From a virus, in the IMG/VR virus record IMGVR_UViG_3300042988_000771, positions 1 through 64,000 of that record: a stretch of 64,000 nt of DNA; one strand, written 5' to 3'. The notes below the pieces were generated by a model. It had not been told where the DNA came from, did no database searches, and was given only the letters and a program-made list of their open reading frames with translations. How positions within the stretch are numbered: the stretch's first letter is position 1; every line of letters begins with the position of its first letter. Made by a program: the position numbers and the translations under genes. Shown piece by piece: positions 49,272 through 54,952 of this stretch.

Positions 49272-49276
49272 TTTCC

Positions 49277-49474
49277 ATGAACAACGGACAGCGTGGGTAT
49301 TCCCAGCGCGAAGCCAAGCGCCGCCACCAGAAGACCATCTGGGTTGGCCGCACTCTTGGACGCGACGTCATCTGCCACAAGTGCAACAGCAGGATCTCGC
49401 GCGGCGAGCAGGGATTCACCAAGGCGAATCAGGTTGATCTCACCGAGTGGCACTGCGAGCCCTGCGTGACCTAG
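49277..49474 (+). CDS. Small zinc-ribbon protein
   Basis: 65 aa. MNNGQRGYSQREAKRRHQK is basic; CHKCNSRISRGEQGF and WHCEPCVT give a C-x2-C...C-x2-C zinc ribbon. The start is fixed by GAGGTG in the leader hairpin. Likely a nucleic-acid or host-RNAP-binding protein; unassigned. Confidence 0.62.
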   Translation: MNNGQRGYSQREAKRRHQKTIWVGRTLGRDVICHKCNSRISRGEQGFTKANQVDLTEWHCEPCVT

Positions 49475-49629
49475 TCGGCTGGCGCCGACATCATCCCCGA
49501 GCGGCGTGGTTACAGCGGGGAGGCTGTCTGTCGGGTCCCGGTGGTTGGGCGACGGATACGCGAAGGATGCAGAACGCCCCCCCGCCTATAGGTGGCTCTT
49601 GTCTGAAAGCTGGTCACTGATGCTGGTGA

Positions 49630-49648
49630 GGGGGGGCTCCGCCCCCCC
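49630..49648 (+). terminator. GC-only hairpin
   Basis: Seven G, then C-TCC-G, then seven C: an 8-bp stem with a 3-nt loop, 13 nt before the next promoter. Probably ends the zinc-ribbon transcript; 155 nt between that gene and the hairpin hold no convincing gene. Confidence 0.5.
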
Positions 49649-49660
49649 CAAGCATGTGAC

Positions 49661-49689
49661 TTGCGACATACGAACGAACTGTCTAACCT
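49661..49689 (+). promoter_or_regulatory. Promoter for a leaderless gene
   Basis: TTGCGA at 49661-49666 and TAACCT at 49684-49689, spacer 17 nt. The ATG at 49696 is 6 nt after the -10, where transcription should begin. Confidence 0.5.
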
Positions 49690-49695
49690 CAGACT

Positions 49696-49848
49696 ATGGA
49701 AGCGATGGGTATTGGAGAGTGCGATTCCTGCACTCGCCTCTACTTCCCCGGTGATGAGGTCTTCTCCCACATGGGTCAGACCTTCTGTTCCGCGTGCCAT
49801 GTGAAGTCTTCCTCGCGGTTCGCTGGCATCCTGCTCTGCTCTCATTAG
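49696..49848 (+). CDS. Small leaderless zinc-ribbon protein
   Basis: 50 aa: MEAMGIGECDSCTRLYFPGD start; CDSC and CSACH form a C-x2-C...C-x2-C ribbon with FSHMGQTF between. No ribosome site before the ATG, which sits at the predicted transcription start, so it is likely a leaderless mRNA. Short but well supported by promoter and Cys pattern. Confidence 0.55.
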   Translation: MEAMGIGECDSCTRLYFPGDEVFSHMGQTFCSACHVKSSSRFAGILLCSH

Positions 49849-49869
49849 GGACAGGTCTGCCCTGCGGGC

Positions 49870-49898
49870 TTGCACCACAGTAGAAGGTGCGCTATAGT
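49870..49898 (+). promoter_or_regulatory. Promoter with palindromic spacer
   Basis: TTGCAC at 49870-49875 and TATAGT at 49893-49898, spacer 17 nt. GCACC and GGTGC within it form an inverted repeat that could be an operator. Confidence 0.6.
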
Positions 49899-49904
49899 GA
49901 ACGT

Positions 49905-50042
49905 GTAAGTCGAGGTTGGCTCTGCTGATCATCCAACCGCCCACAGCCTGAACAAGTGGTCACCCCGGTCGCCGGGAGGGGTTCGAGTCCCCAAAGGGCT
50001 GAGACTGACACCCAGGCCGCTGAGGATTCCCTCGCGGCCTTC
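49905..50042 (+). ncRNA. Candidate stand-alone small RNA with T-arm-like element
   Basis: About 138 nt with its own promoter and no reading frame or ribosome site. It can form GGTTGG/CCAACC (49914-49938); a three-way fold in which CAGCC (49944) pairs with GGCTG (49997-50001) around CCCGG/CCGGG and the T-arm-like GGGG TTCGAGT CCCC; and a final stem GGCCGC-GAGG/CCTC-GCGGCC (50015-50039) ending in TTCG, which may terminate. The next promoter starts 5 nt later. Together with the following leader this explains the 340-nt gene-free stretch. Confidence 0.45.
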
Positions 50043-50046
50043 GATC

Positions 50047-50075
50047 TTGAGTCACACACGAAAGTGTGGTAAACT
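50047..50075 (+). promoter_or_regulatory. Promoter with CACAC-N6-GTGTG operator
   Basis: TTGAGT at 50047-50052, TAAACT at 50070-50075, spacer 17 nt made up of CACACACGAAAGTGTGG, an inverted repeat shared almost exactly with the promoter near 53.03 kb. Confidence 0.68.
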
Positions 50076-50079
50076 GTAT

Positions 50080-50164
50080 GCGAGCGCCAGAGGTGTATCT
50101 GTCTCCCCCGTCAGATTGCCTCTGGCGCTCGCTTTTTGACCCCCAGGCACTCCCGCCTGGGGGT
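50080..50164 (+). terminator. Tandem leader hairpins (intrinsic terminator plus CCCCAG hairpin)
   Basis: A 14-bp stem (50080-50093 with 50119-50132) with a nested ATCTG/CAGAT hairpin is followed by TTTTT: a textbook intrinsic terminator placed just after the transcription start. A second 10-bp stem, ACCCCCAGGC/GCCTGGGGGT (50139-50164), with TTCGTC after it, precedes the gene. The arrangement suggests attenuation, so that the gene is expressed only on read-through. Confidence 0.6.
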
Positions 50165-50188
50165 TTCGTCGTGTAGGAGGTGGTCACC

Positions 50189-51235
50189 TTGGTCGCTGAC
50201 CTTGGTGGTTTCGATGACATGTCCAAGAAGCTCATCCGCTCGATGGAGGCGTGTGGATGGACGGGACGACGAACAAGCAAGGGGCACTGGATAGGCAAGG
50301 CGCCTGATGGCTACACCATCACCGTCCCGCCGAAGATGTCCCGCGGCAATCGCACAGCGCAAAACTGCGAAGCGCAGTTCGCCCGCTGGCTACGCAGGCA
50401 AGCGCCTGAGGAGATTGCCGCCATCGAGGGAACCGACCTCATCGAGGACCCCATCCTCGCGGAGACGGTTCGCAACAAGGCTGTTCAGAAGGCCACGGAC
50501 GCCCTCTTGAAGAAGGCTCCCGTGGACCCGCTCAAGCAGTTCGAGCACGACATGGAGGTCCTCACCACGGCTATCACCGGCCCCAAGCCGGAGACCCGCG
50601 AGTTGGTCTCCACTCGCCCCTGGCTGGCCCGCAAGAAGCATGGGCCGATCGGTGGCGAGCGGTACGAGTCAGAGGCAGTGGTGGAGAACCGCTACTCCGA
50701 TGGCTCCGTGGAGTACGTCTGCGCCTTCGGGTGCGGCTACTCCAATCCGAACCCCAAGGGTGTGGCCGTCCACTACGGGCGCTCCCACACCATGAAGGGC
50801 GAGGTAGCGCCAGCCGGTGAGGGTCCACGCCACGTGGACGTCACCTACACCGAGCCGTCGTTCCACCGCGCCTACAACCCGCAGGAGCGCCTCGTGAAGG
50901 CGCTCACGTCGTGGTTGGAGGAGAACTGGACGGCCGAGCTGGACATGGACGAGGTCGCCACCATGTTCCTCACTTGGGCGCACGAGCGCCCCGATCTGGA
51001 GCATGTGGAGCGGGACGTCACCGCCTACACCGACGAGGAGATGGTCCAGCGCATCCGCGCGATCGTGGGCCAGCCCTTCTCAGTGGAGTTGAAGGACGCC
51101 ACTGCTGAGAACGACGCTCTGAAGGCGCTGGTGGAACAGCGCACGATAGAGCGTGATGAGGTCACCGCGCAGCTCGCGAAGGTGCAGCGTGACCTCGATG
51201 CCATCCGGGACATGTTGGGTGGCATAGGGCACTAA
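50189..51235 (+). CDS. Protein with HicA-like N-terminus and C2H2-type finger
   Basis: 348 aa if the TTG at 50189 is used (GGAGG 8 nt upstream); GTG 50180 and ATG 50219 are alternatives. Residues of about 10-55 (KKLIRSMEACGWTGRRTSKG, then HW, TITVPP) look like the HicA/dsRBD-like fold seen in toxin-antitoxin and phage proteins. Residues of about 175-200 carry a finger: VCAFGCGYSN, then VAVHYGRSHT. The C-terminal 60 residues are a coiled coil. Possibly a DNA- or RNA-binding regulator. Confidence 0.6.
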   Translation: MVADLGGFDDMSKKLIRSMEACGWTGRRTSKGHWIGKAPDGYTITVPPKMSRGNRTAQNCEAQFARWLRRQAPEEIAAIEGTDLIEDPILAETVRNKAVQKATDALLKKAPVDPLKQFEHDMEVLTTAITGPKPETRELVSTRPWLARKKHGPIGGERYESEAVVENRYSDGSVEYVCAFGCGYSNPNPKGVAVHYGRSHTMKGEVAPAGEGPRHVDVTYTEPSFHRAYNPQERLVKALTSWLEENWTAELDMDEVATMFLTWAHERPDLEHVERDVTAYTDEEMVQRIRAIVGQPFSVELKDATAENDALKALVEQRTIERDEVTAQLAKVQRDLDAIRDMLGGIGH

Positions 51236-51238
51236 CCC

Positions 51239-51268
51239 TTGACACTAAGTGTTAGGGTGTGGCATACT
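51239..51268 (+). promoter_or_regulatory. Promoter with related operator
   Basis: TTGACA at 51239-51244, CATACT at 51263-51268, spacer 18 nt. The spacer contains ACACTAAGTGT palindrome parts and GTGTGGCATACT, resembling the GTGTGGTARACT of the two sister promoters. It starts 3 nt after a stop codon. Confidence 0.62.
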
Positions 51269-51272
51269 AAAG

Positions 51273-51329
51273 GCATCGGGCGACAGCTGTCTCTCGATGC
51301 AGCCCCCACAGGGCCTTCCTGTGGGGGCT
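51273..51329 (+). promoter_or_regulatory. Leader with two adjacent hairpins
   Basis: The RNA should start at the first stem, GCATCG/CGATGC (51273-51300), whose loop holds GCGACAGCTGTC. Right after it is a 12-bp stem AGCCCCCACAGG/CCTGTGGGGGCT (51301-51329) followed by TTTCGGCG, the CCCCAG-type leader hairpin. AAGGAG and the GTG start follow 12-23 nt later. Confidence 0.55.
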
Positions 51330-51351
51330 TTCGGCGTTCTAAGGAGTCATC

Positions 51352-51519
51352 GTGGCTACCACGACAACCGTTCGTACCGCTGGTCACCTGAGCGAGATGC
51401 TGGTGGACGGCGTCCAAATCCTGGTCGGATGCACCTGTGGCTGGACGTGCAGCTGCGCAGTCTCCGACCAGGTCACGGCGTACGCGATGTACGCCTCCCA
51501 CGCCAAGGCTGCTCAGTAG
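51352..51519 (+). CDS. Small Cys-rich protein
   Basis: 55 aa from GTG with AAGGAG 5 nt upstream. Central CTCGWTCSC gives four Cys in eight residues, followed by an Ala-rich helix with a His (AYAMYASHAKAA); this C-x-CGW...H pattern is common in short actinophage proteins and probably binds one metal ion. Function unknown. Confidence 0.58.
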   Translation: MATTTTVRTAGHLSEMLVDGVQILVGCTCGWTCSCAVSDQVTAYAMYASHAKAAQ

Positions 51520-51527
51520 CCAAGGCG

Positions 51528-51571
51528 AGCCCGCATAGGCGCAAGTGCCAGGTTCGAATCCTGGGCGGGCT
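51528..51571 (+). ncRNA. tRNA-like acceptor/T-arm minihelix
   Basis: AGCCCGC (51528-51534) pairs perfectly over 7 bp with GCGGGCT (51565-51571); directly inside the 3' strand is a perfect T-arm CCAGG TTCGAAT CCTGG. A 13-nt linker replaces D and anticodon arms. Size and stacking are those of the top half of a tRNA. No CCA is encoded. Lies in the 5' leader of the next gene. Confidence 0.5.
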
Positions 51572-51575
51572 GCTA

Positions 51576-51599
51576 AGCCCCAGTCAACCGGCTGGGGCT
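51576..51599 (+). promoter_or_regulatory. CCCCAG-type leader hairpin
   Basis: 8-bp perfect stem AGCCCCAG/CTGGGGCT with an 8-nt loop and TTCTTC after it, 23 nt before the start codon. Same design as the hairpins at 50139, 51301 and 53136. Confidence 0.5.
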
Positions 51600-51622
51600 T
51601 CTTCAATGATGAGGGAGTCATC

Positions 51623-51925
51623 ATGAGCATCTTCACCGACTTCACCGCAGCCCGCGAGACCCGCTACCCCGTGGGTGCCTATGTCGGGTACGACGGTTCC
51701 GTCGCAGAGTTCAAGGGCCACTGCGCCTTCGTGACGGACAGCGTCACGCTGGGCAGCGAGACCCGCTACACCCTCCGGTTCGGTAGCCGGGACGCCCTGA
51801 CCAACGTCAGGGGCCAGTCGATCTACTACGTCGCCATCACGCCTGAGACGCGTGAGCGCGGCGAGGCCATCCGCCGAGCGTGGATGCTCAAGCGGGGCCG
51901 ACTGAACGACCCCTACGCGAAGTAG
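51623..51925 (+). CDS. Small beta-rich protein of unknown function
   Basis: 100 aa; GAGGGAGTCATC before the ATG. YPVGAYVGYDGSVAEFKGHC and a YTLRFGSRDALTNVRGQS strand set suggest a small SH3-like barrel; Arg/Lys-rich helix at the end. The hammerhead ribozyme starts right after its stop codon. Confidence 0.58.
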   Translation: MSIFTDFTAARETRYPVGAYVGYDGSVAEFKGHCAFVTDSVTLGSETRYTLRFGSRDALTNVRGQSIYYVAITPETRERGEAIRRAWMLKRGRLNDPYAK

Positions 51926-51930
51926 GGAGC

Positions 51931-51981
51931 AGGGCGAAACGCCGTGAGGCGTCCGCGGGTTGGTCCCGCGCTGATGAGCCC
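51931..51981 (+). ncRNA. Type II hammerhead ribozyme
   Basis: In order: GGGC (stem II 5'), GAAA core (51936-51939), stem III CGCC/GGCG closed by GTGA, A-U pair and cleavage-site C (GUC, cut expected after 51953), stem I CGCGGG/CCCGCG closed by TTGGT, core CTGATGA (51971-51977), and GCCC (stem II 3'). Every invariant core position fits the hammerhead consensus, with stem II open, that is type II. It lies between two genes and would cut their shared mRNA 54 nt before the downstream ATG. Confidence 0.8.
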
Positions 51982-52006
51982 ATCAGACAGCGGTGAGGGA
52001 GTCACC

Positions 52007-52183
52007 ATGACCAAAGACGAGTACATCCGCGCTCAGTTCCAAGCGCAGATCGACGTCGCCTCGCTAGAGCTGACCACCACCCCGCTGGGGCGTCTGCTGG
52101 CTGTCGTCAGCGGCACTCCTCCCCTGGGGTGGACGAAGGAGCAGTTCGAGTCCGCCGTCGCAGCCCGCGGCGGTGTGCTGTGA
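52007..52183 (+). CDS. Small helical protein downstream of the ribozyme
   Basis: 58 aa; GAGGGAGTCACC before the ATG. MTKDEYIRAQFQAQIDVASL helix, a loop, then a WTKEQFESAVAARG helix: an alpha-hairpin protein. No known motif. Its mRNA 5' end would be set by the hammerhead cut. Confidence 0.55.
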   Translation: MTKDEYIRAQFQAQIDVASLELTTTPLGRLLAVVSGTPPLGWTKEQFESAVAARGGVL

Positions 52184-52209
52184 TTTTCAACTACAAGAAG
52201 GAGGAGCCC

Positions 52210-52812
52210 ATGGCACAAGCCGGTGGCAGCAAGGAAGCGTGGAACGCCCGTCAGAACCTGATGGACGCTGCACACCTGATCGAATCCGCCTGCGCATGGG
52301 CGGAGAAGGACGAGGAGGTCTACGACCGACTCGCCGCGTTCGAGTGGAACGTCGTCTCTGCTCCACTCGAAGAGAGCGCCCAGGAACTCCGCAGGGCCGC
52401 GGAGTCCATCGTCACCGCTCCTGCCCAGAAGTTCGAGGTCTGGGAGACCACCGAGCACCTGTGTGGCTACAGCGTGGCCTCCGGGGAATCGGACTACTGC
52501 TTCCACGAGGGCTGCTGGGAGGAGATGGTCTCGATCCGGCAGGCGCTCAGCTTGCAGCAGGCCGCGCGTCACCTCCTCCACAACTTCGAGGTGGACGAGG
52601 AGGACCGCTGGGACCAGGGCTACTCCTCCATGGTCACCAATCTTGCCGAGTGGCATGAGTGGTGGAACGCCTACATGAGCGGCTCCAAGAAGCAGTACGA
52701 CGCGCTCACCGAGGAGCAGAAGCAGCGGATCTCCTCCGTTGTGGACAACGGAGGGAAGTTCGAGGACTTCATCGCCCGCGAACTCTTCTTCATCGAGGAG
52801 GGGTCGAAGTGA
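52210..52812 (+). CDS. Unknown helical protein
   Basis: 200 aa from ATG 52210 with AAGGAGGAG 4 nt upstream; a GTG at 52180 overlapping the previous stop is the alternative. Mostly helical, Glu/Trp-rich; a central HEGCWEEM segment and WHEWWNAYMSG. No membrane segment or enzyme motif. A small protein is coupled downstream. Confidence 0.6.
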   Translation: MAQAGGSKEAWNARQNLMDAAHLIESACAWAEKDEEVYDRLAAFEWNVVSAPLEESAQELRRAAESIVTAPAQKFEVWETTEHLCGYSVASGESDYCFHEGCWEEMVSIRQALSLQQAARHLLHNFEVDEEDRWDQGYSSMVTNLAEWHEWWNAYMSGSKKQYDALTEEQKQRISSVVDNGGKFEDFIARELFFIEEGSK

Positions 52813-53036
52813 AGATCAAGAAGTGGAACCCGATCTTCAAGGAGATGATCCGGCAGTACAAAGAGTGGAAGTTCCTGGACGGTAAGGACTTCACGGTCCA
52901 CGTCGTTCCGCTGGATGTCTCCGACGACATCTCCAACGTGCTCAACGGAGAGCCCATCCCCGACGACCTACGTCGAAGGTGGGCAGACACCTTGGTCTAC
53001 GCCAAGACTCCGTCGATCATGAAAGCCACACACTAA
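52809..53036 (+). CDS. Small basic protein
   Basis: 75 aa, GTG in GTGA overlap. Lys/Trp-rich start (VKIKKWNPIFKEMIRQYKEW), then VHVVPLDVSDDISN. Its stop codon lies inside the operator of the next promoter, so its translation could compete with repressor binding. Function unknown. Confidence 0.52.
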   Translation: MKIKKWNPIFKEMIRQYKEWKFLDGKDFTVHVVPLDVSDDISNVLNGEPIPDDLRRRWADTLVYAKTPSIMKATH

Positions 53037-53049
53037 AGTGTGGTAGACT
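53021..53049 (+). promoter_or_regulatory. Promoter with CACAC-N6-GTGTG operator
   Basis: TAGACT at 53044-53049; the -35 (GAAAGC) is poor. The 17-nt spacer CACACACTAAAGTGTGG forms the inverted repeat CCACAC/GTGTGG and differs at one base from the promoter near 50.05 kb. A weak -35 with a conserved operator suggests activation or tight repression. Confidence 0.6.
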
Positions 53050-53055
53050 AAGGGC

Positions 53056-53160
53056 CTTCCCTGCGACAGCTCTATCCGAAATCCACCTGTCAGCCGGTCT
53101 CGTACCGGCTGGCACCGAGGCTTTTCGGAGCACTCAGCCCCAGACACTCCGTCTGGGGCT
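53056..53160 (+). promoter_or_regulatory. Structured leader with CCCCAG hairpin
   Basis: TCCGAAA (53075) pairs with TTTCGGA (53123) around an 8-bp hairpin CAGCCGGT/ACCGGCTG; then the 10-bp stem AGCCCCAGAC/GTCTGGGGCT (53136-53160) with TTTCGTC. GCGACAGCT near 53062 recurs in the 51.27-kb leader. May be a riboswitch-like or attenuator RNA; no known class recognised. Confidence 0.5.
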
Positions 53161-53183
53161 TTCGTCATGTTGAGGGAGTCATC

Positions 53184-53714
53184 ATGTCCAAGTCCGACAA
53201 CGCTCTGACCGTCGCCAAGATCGCTGGCCTGTTCGCGCTGGCCGGTCTCGCAGGCTACGGCGCCTACGTGCAGGCAGAGGCCGAGGCCGCCACCGAGGCG
53301 ACCGACGACCTGGCGACCCGCTTCGCCAAGGGCCTGCTCACCGAGGAGTACACCTTCTCGGGCATCCGCCGCACCAACGAGAACACCGTCTTCGTCCTCC
53401 ATGTGGTGGGCAAGGATGAGCAGTTCATCGACATCGCCCTCCAGCAGGGCGAGCAGGCGCTCGTGATCGACACCAACCTGCCCGGCGTCAAGGTCGGCAA
53501 GGCTGTCGTCATCACCAACGAGCGCCTCAGCGCGGAGGTTGACCGCTACGTCCGCACGGGCCACTCCTACTACGCGACCGATCGCCGCGTGCGGTTCTTC
53601 AGCATGCCGTTCGGCCAGCGCAACGAGGCCTTCCTCTTCGAGGTCCTCAAGAAGGGCGAGTTCGTCCCGATGTTCCTCGCGAACACGACGGACATGACCC
53701 TCTCGGTGCTCTGA
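53184..53714 (+). CDS. Membrane-anchored or exported protein
   Basis: 176 aa; GAGGGAGTCATC before the ATG. Residues 8-28 form a membrane helix or uncleaved signal (VAKIAGLFALAGLAGYGAYV), followed by an Ala/Glu helix and a beta-rich domain (TVFVLHVVGKDEQFIDIALQ). The end is hydrophobic. First gene of a unit controlled by the operator promoter. Unknown function. Confidence 0.6.
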   Translation: MSKSDNALTVAKIAGLFALAGLAGYGAYVQAEAEAATEATDDLATRFAKGLLTEEYTFSGIRRTNENTVFVLHVVGKDEQFIDIALQQGEQALVIDTNLPGVKVGKAVVITNERLSAEVDRYVRTGHSYYATDRRVRFFSMPFGQRNEAFLFEVLKKGEFVPMFLANTTDMTLSVL

Positions 53715-54169
53715 TGGAGCGCATCGAGCCCAAGCCGGGAGGCATCGTCCTCCCGGTGTTCGAGGAGAACGCCATCGTGCTGCATGCCGATGGGCAGTTC
53801 CACACCGTGGAGTTCCCCGAGAGCGAGAGTGAGCTGAACACGCTCCTCCACTCCACGGTGAACGGGTCACCGGAGCGCGTCGCCACCTACGTGGAGGGCG
53901 AGCGCTACGACCTGTGGGTCAACGACGAGTTCCTCGTCATCCCTGACCCGCCACCGTTCAACGTCATCGCGACGTTCTTCCACATGCTCGGACTCAAGGA
54001 CGAGTTCAAGGACACGGCCTTCATCGCGGGTGACGCCATCCTCACGGGTGGCGTCTCCTGGGATGGCATGACCCAGTCCTTGCGTCCCGAGCAGACCATG
54101 GCGCTCCTTGATCTCATCGCCTCGATCAAGGAAGCCGTCGAACACCATAGGAGGCGCATGGAGGGGTAG
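53714..54169 (+). CDS. DUF3846-like protein
   Basis: 151 aa; ATG overlaps the previous stop (TGATG). Alpha/beta, with DGQFHTVEFP opening, YVEGERYDLWVNDEFLV, then FNVIAT and FIAGDAILTGG, the N-x-x-A-T...GD-x-x-x-xG pattern I associate with the DUF3846 family of small actinobacterial and phage proteins. Function of the family is not known to me. Confidence 0.5.
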   Translation: MERIEPKPGGIVLPVFEENAIVLHADGQFHTVEFPESESELNTLLHSTVNGSPERVATYVEGERYDLWVNDEFLVIPDPPPFNVIATFFHMLGLKDEFKDTAFIAGDAILTGGVSWDGMTQSLRPEQTMALLDLIASIKEAVEHHRRRMEG

Positions 54170-54688
54170 ATGGGCAAGGACCACTTGATGGTGCTGTCCG
54201 TCTGCCCCGAGCGGGCTCGACCGCCAAATCGCCCGCCCGGATACGAGCAGGCGGACAACATGCTCATAGTCGGCGCCAGCAAGTACGACTGCTGGACCGT
54301 CGCGCAGGACATCCTGCATCAGAACCAGCCGTCTTCGCAGTACCCCGACGAGGGGTTCGTGGAGAGCGATTGCTGGGTCCTCTCGTGTGACTTCGACTGG
54401 CCGGAGAACGGCGTGGTTCTGGTCGACGAAGAGGACGAGGACTATCAGTACGACGACATCTTCAGTCGCATCGACGCACTGTCCGACATGGTGTCGCAAG
54501 ACGGTACCTACCTCGCCCATATGGACGGGGTGGATGCCACGCAAAACTGCGCCTGGTTGGTTGGGGACCTCCTCAACCTGACCTATCCCCAGGAGGGCGT
54601 CGATTTCTGGGAAGCGCGATGCGAGCCCTACGTGGAATGGCGGGCTTCGCTGTATGGCGGGAGGTTCCGCAACCGCACGGCCAGCTAG
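54170..54688 (+). CDS. Unknown acidic protein
   Basis: 172 aa, directly abutting the previous stop. N-terminal half has DNMLIVGASKYDCWTVAQDI, a small alpha/beta start; the middle is very acidic (VDEEDEDYQYDD), the end Trp/Arg-rich. No family recognised. Confidence 0.55.
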   Translation: MGKDHLMVLSVCPERARPPNRPPGYEQADNMLIVGASKYDCWTVAQDILHQNQPSSQYPDEGFVESDCWVLSCDFDWPENGVVLVDEEDEDYQYDDIFSRIDALSDMVSQDGTYLAHMDGVDATQNCAWLVGDLLNLTYPQEGVDFWEARCEPYVEWRASLYGGRFRNRTAS

Positions 54689-54737
54689 ACCGGACCCGTC
54701 AATCGTCGGGTCTGTGGCATCGAGGGAAGGAGCGGCC

Positions 54738-54917
54738 ATGCGCCGCAACTCTCTGTCACGCGCCGACAACGCGACCTTCCTGGGTCTCGTCGTGCTCGTG
54801 GTGCTGCTCACGGCTCCCATGTGGGCAGTTGCAGCGGCTGGCCTTGCCGCCCCGCTGCTGATCGCAGGCGTCATCGCCGTCGCGATCGTCGCTGGCATCG
54901 CCAGCATCTTCAGCTAG
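54738..54917 (+). CDS. Small two-helix membrane protein
   Basis: 59 aa with GGAAGGAG 6 nt before the ATG. Two membrane helices, about residues 14-34 (FLGLVVLVVLLTAPMWAVAA) and 38-57 (PLLIAGVIAVAIVAGIASIF), with a short basic N-terminus. May cooperate with the next, larger membrane protein. Confidence 0.58.
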   Translation: MRRNSLSRADNATFLGLVVLVVLLTAPMWAVAAAGLAAPLLIAGVIAVAIVAGIASIFS

Positions 54918-54923
54918 GCCTTC

Positions 54924-54944
54924 TAACCAACCAACCCTAGGAGC
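54924..54944 (+). repeat. Start-associated sequence, copy 1 (divergent)
   Basis: TAACCAACCAACC followed by CTAGGAGC, 10 nt before the ATG of the membrane-protein gene. Shares the CCAACC part with four other copies but has a changed ribosome-site half. Confidence 0.5.
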
Positions 54945-54952
54945 TGGGACAC

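Noticed and set aside
49506-49754. 82-codon plus-strand frame
   Set aside because: It crosses a GC hairpin terminator and the promoter of the 49696 gene and has no ribosome site.
49920-50030. Further hammerhead cores (CTGATCA near 49925, CTGAGGA at 50020)
   Set aside because: No matching GAAA and stem partners in the required order; CTGAGGA is part of a simple GC hairpin.
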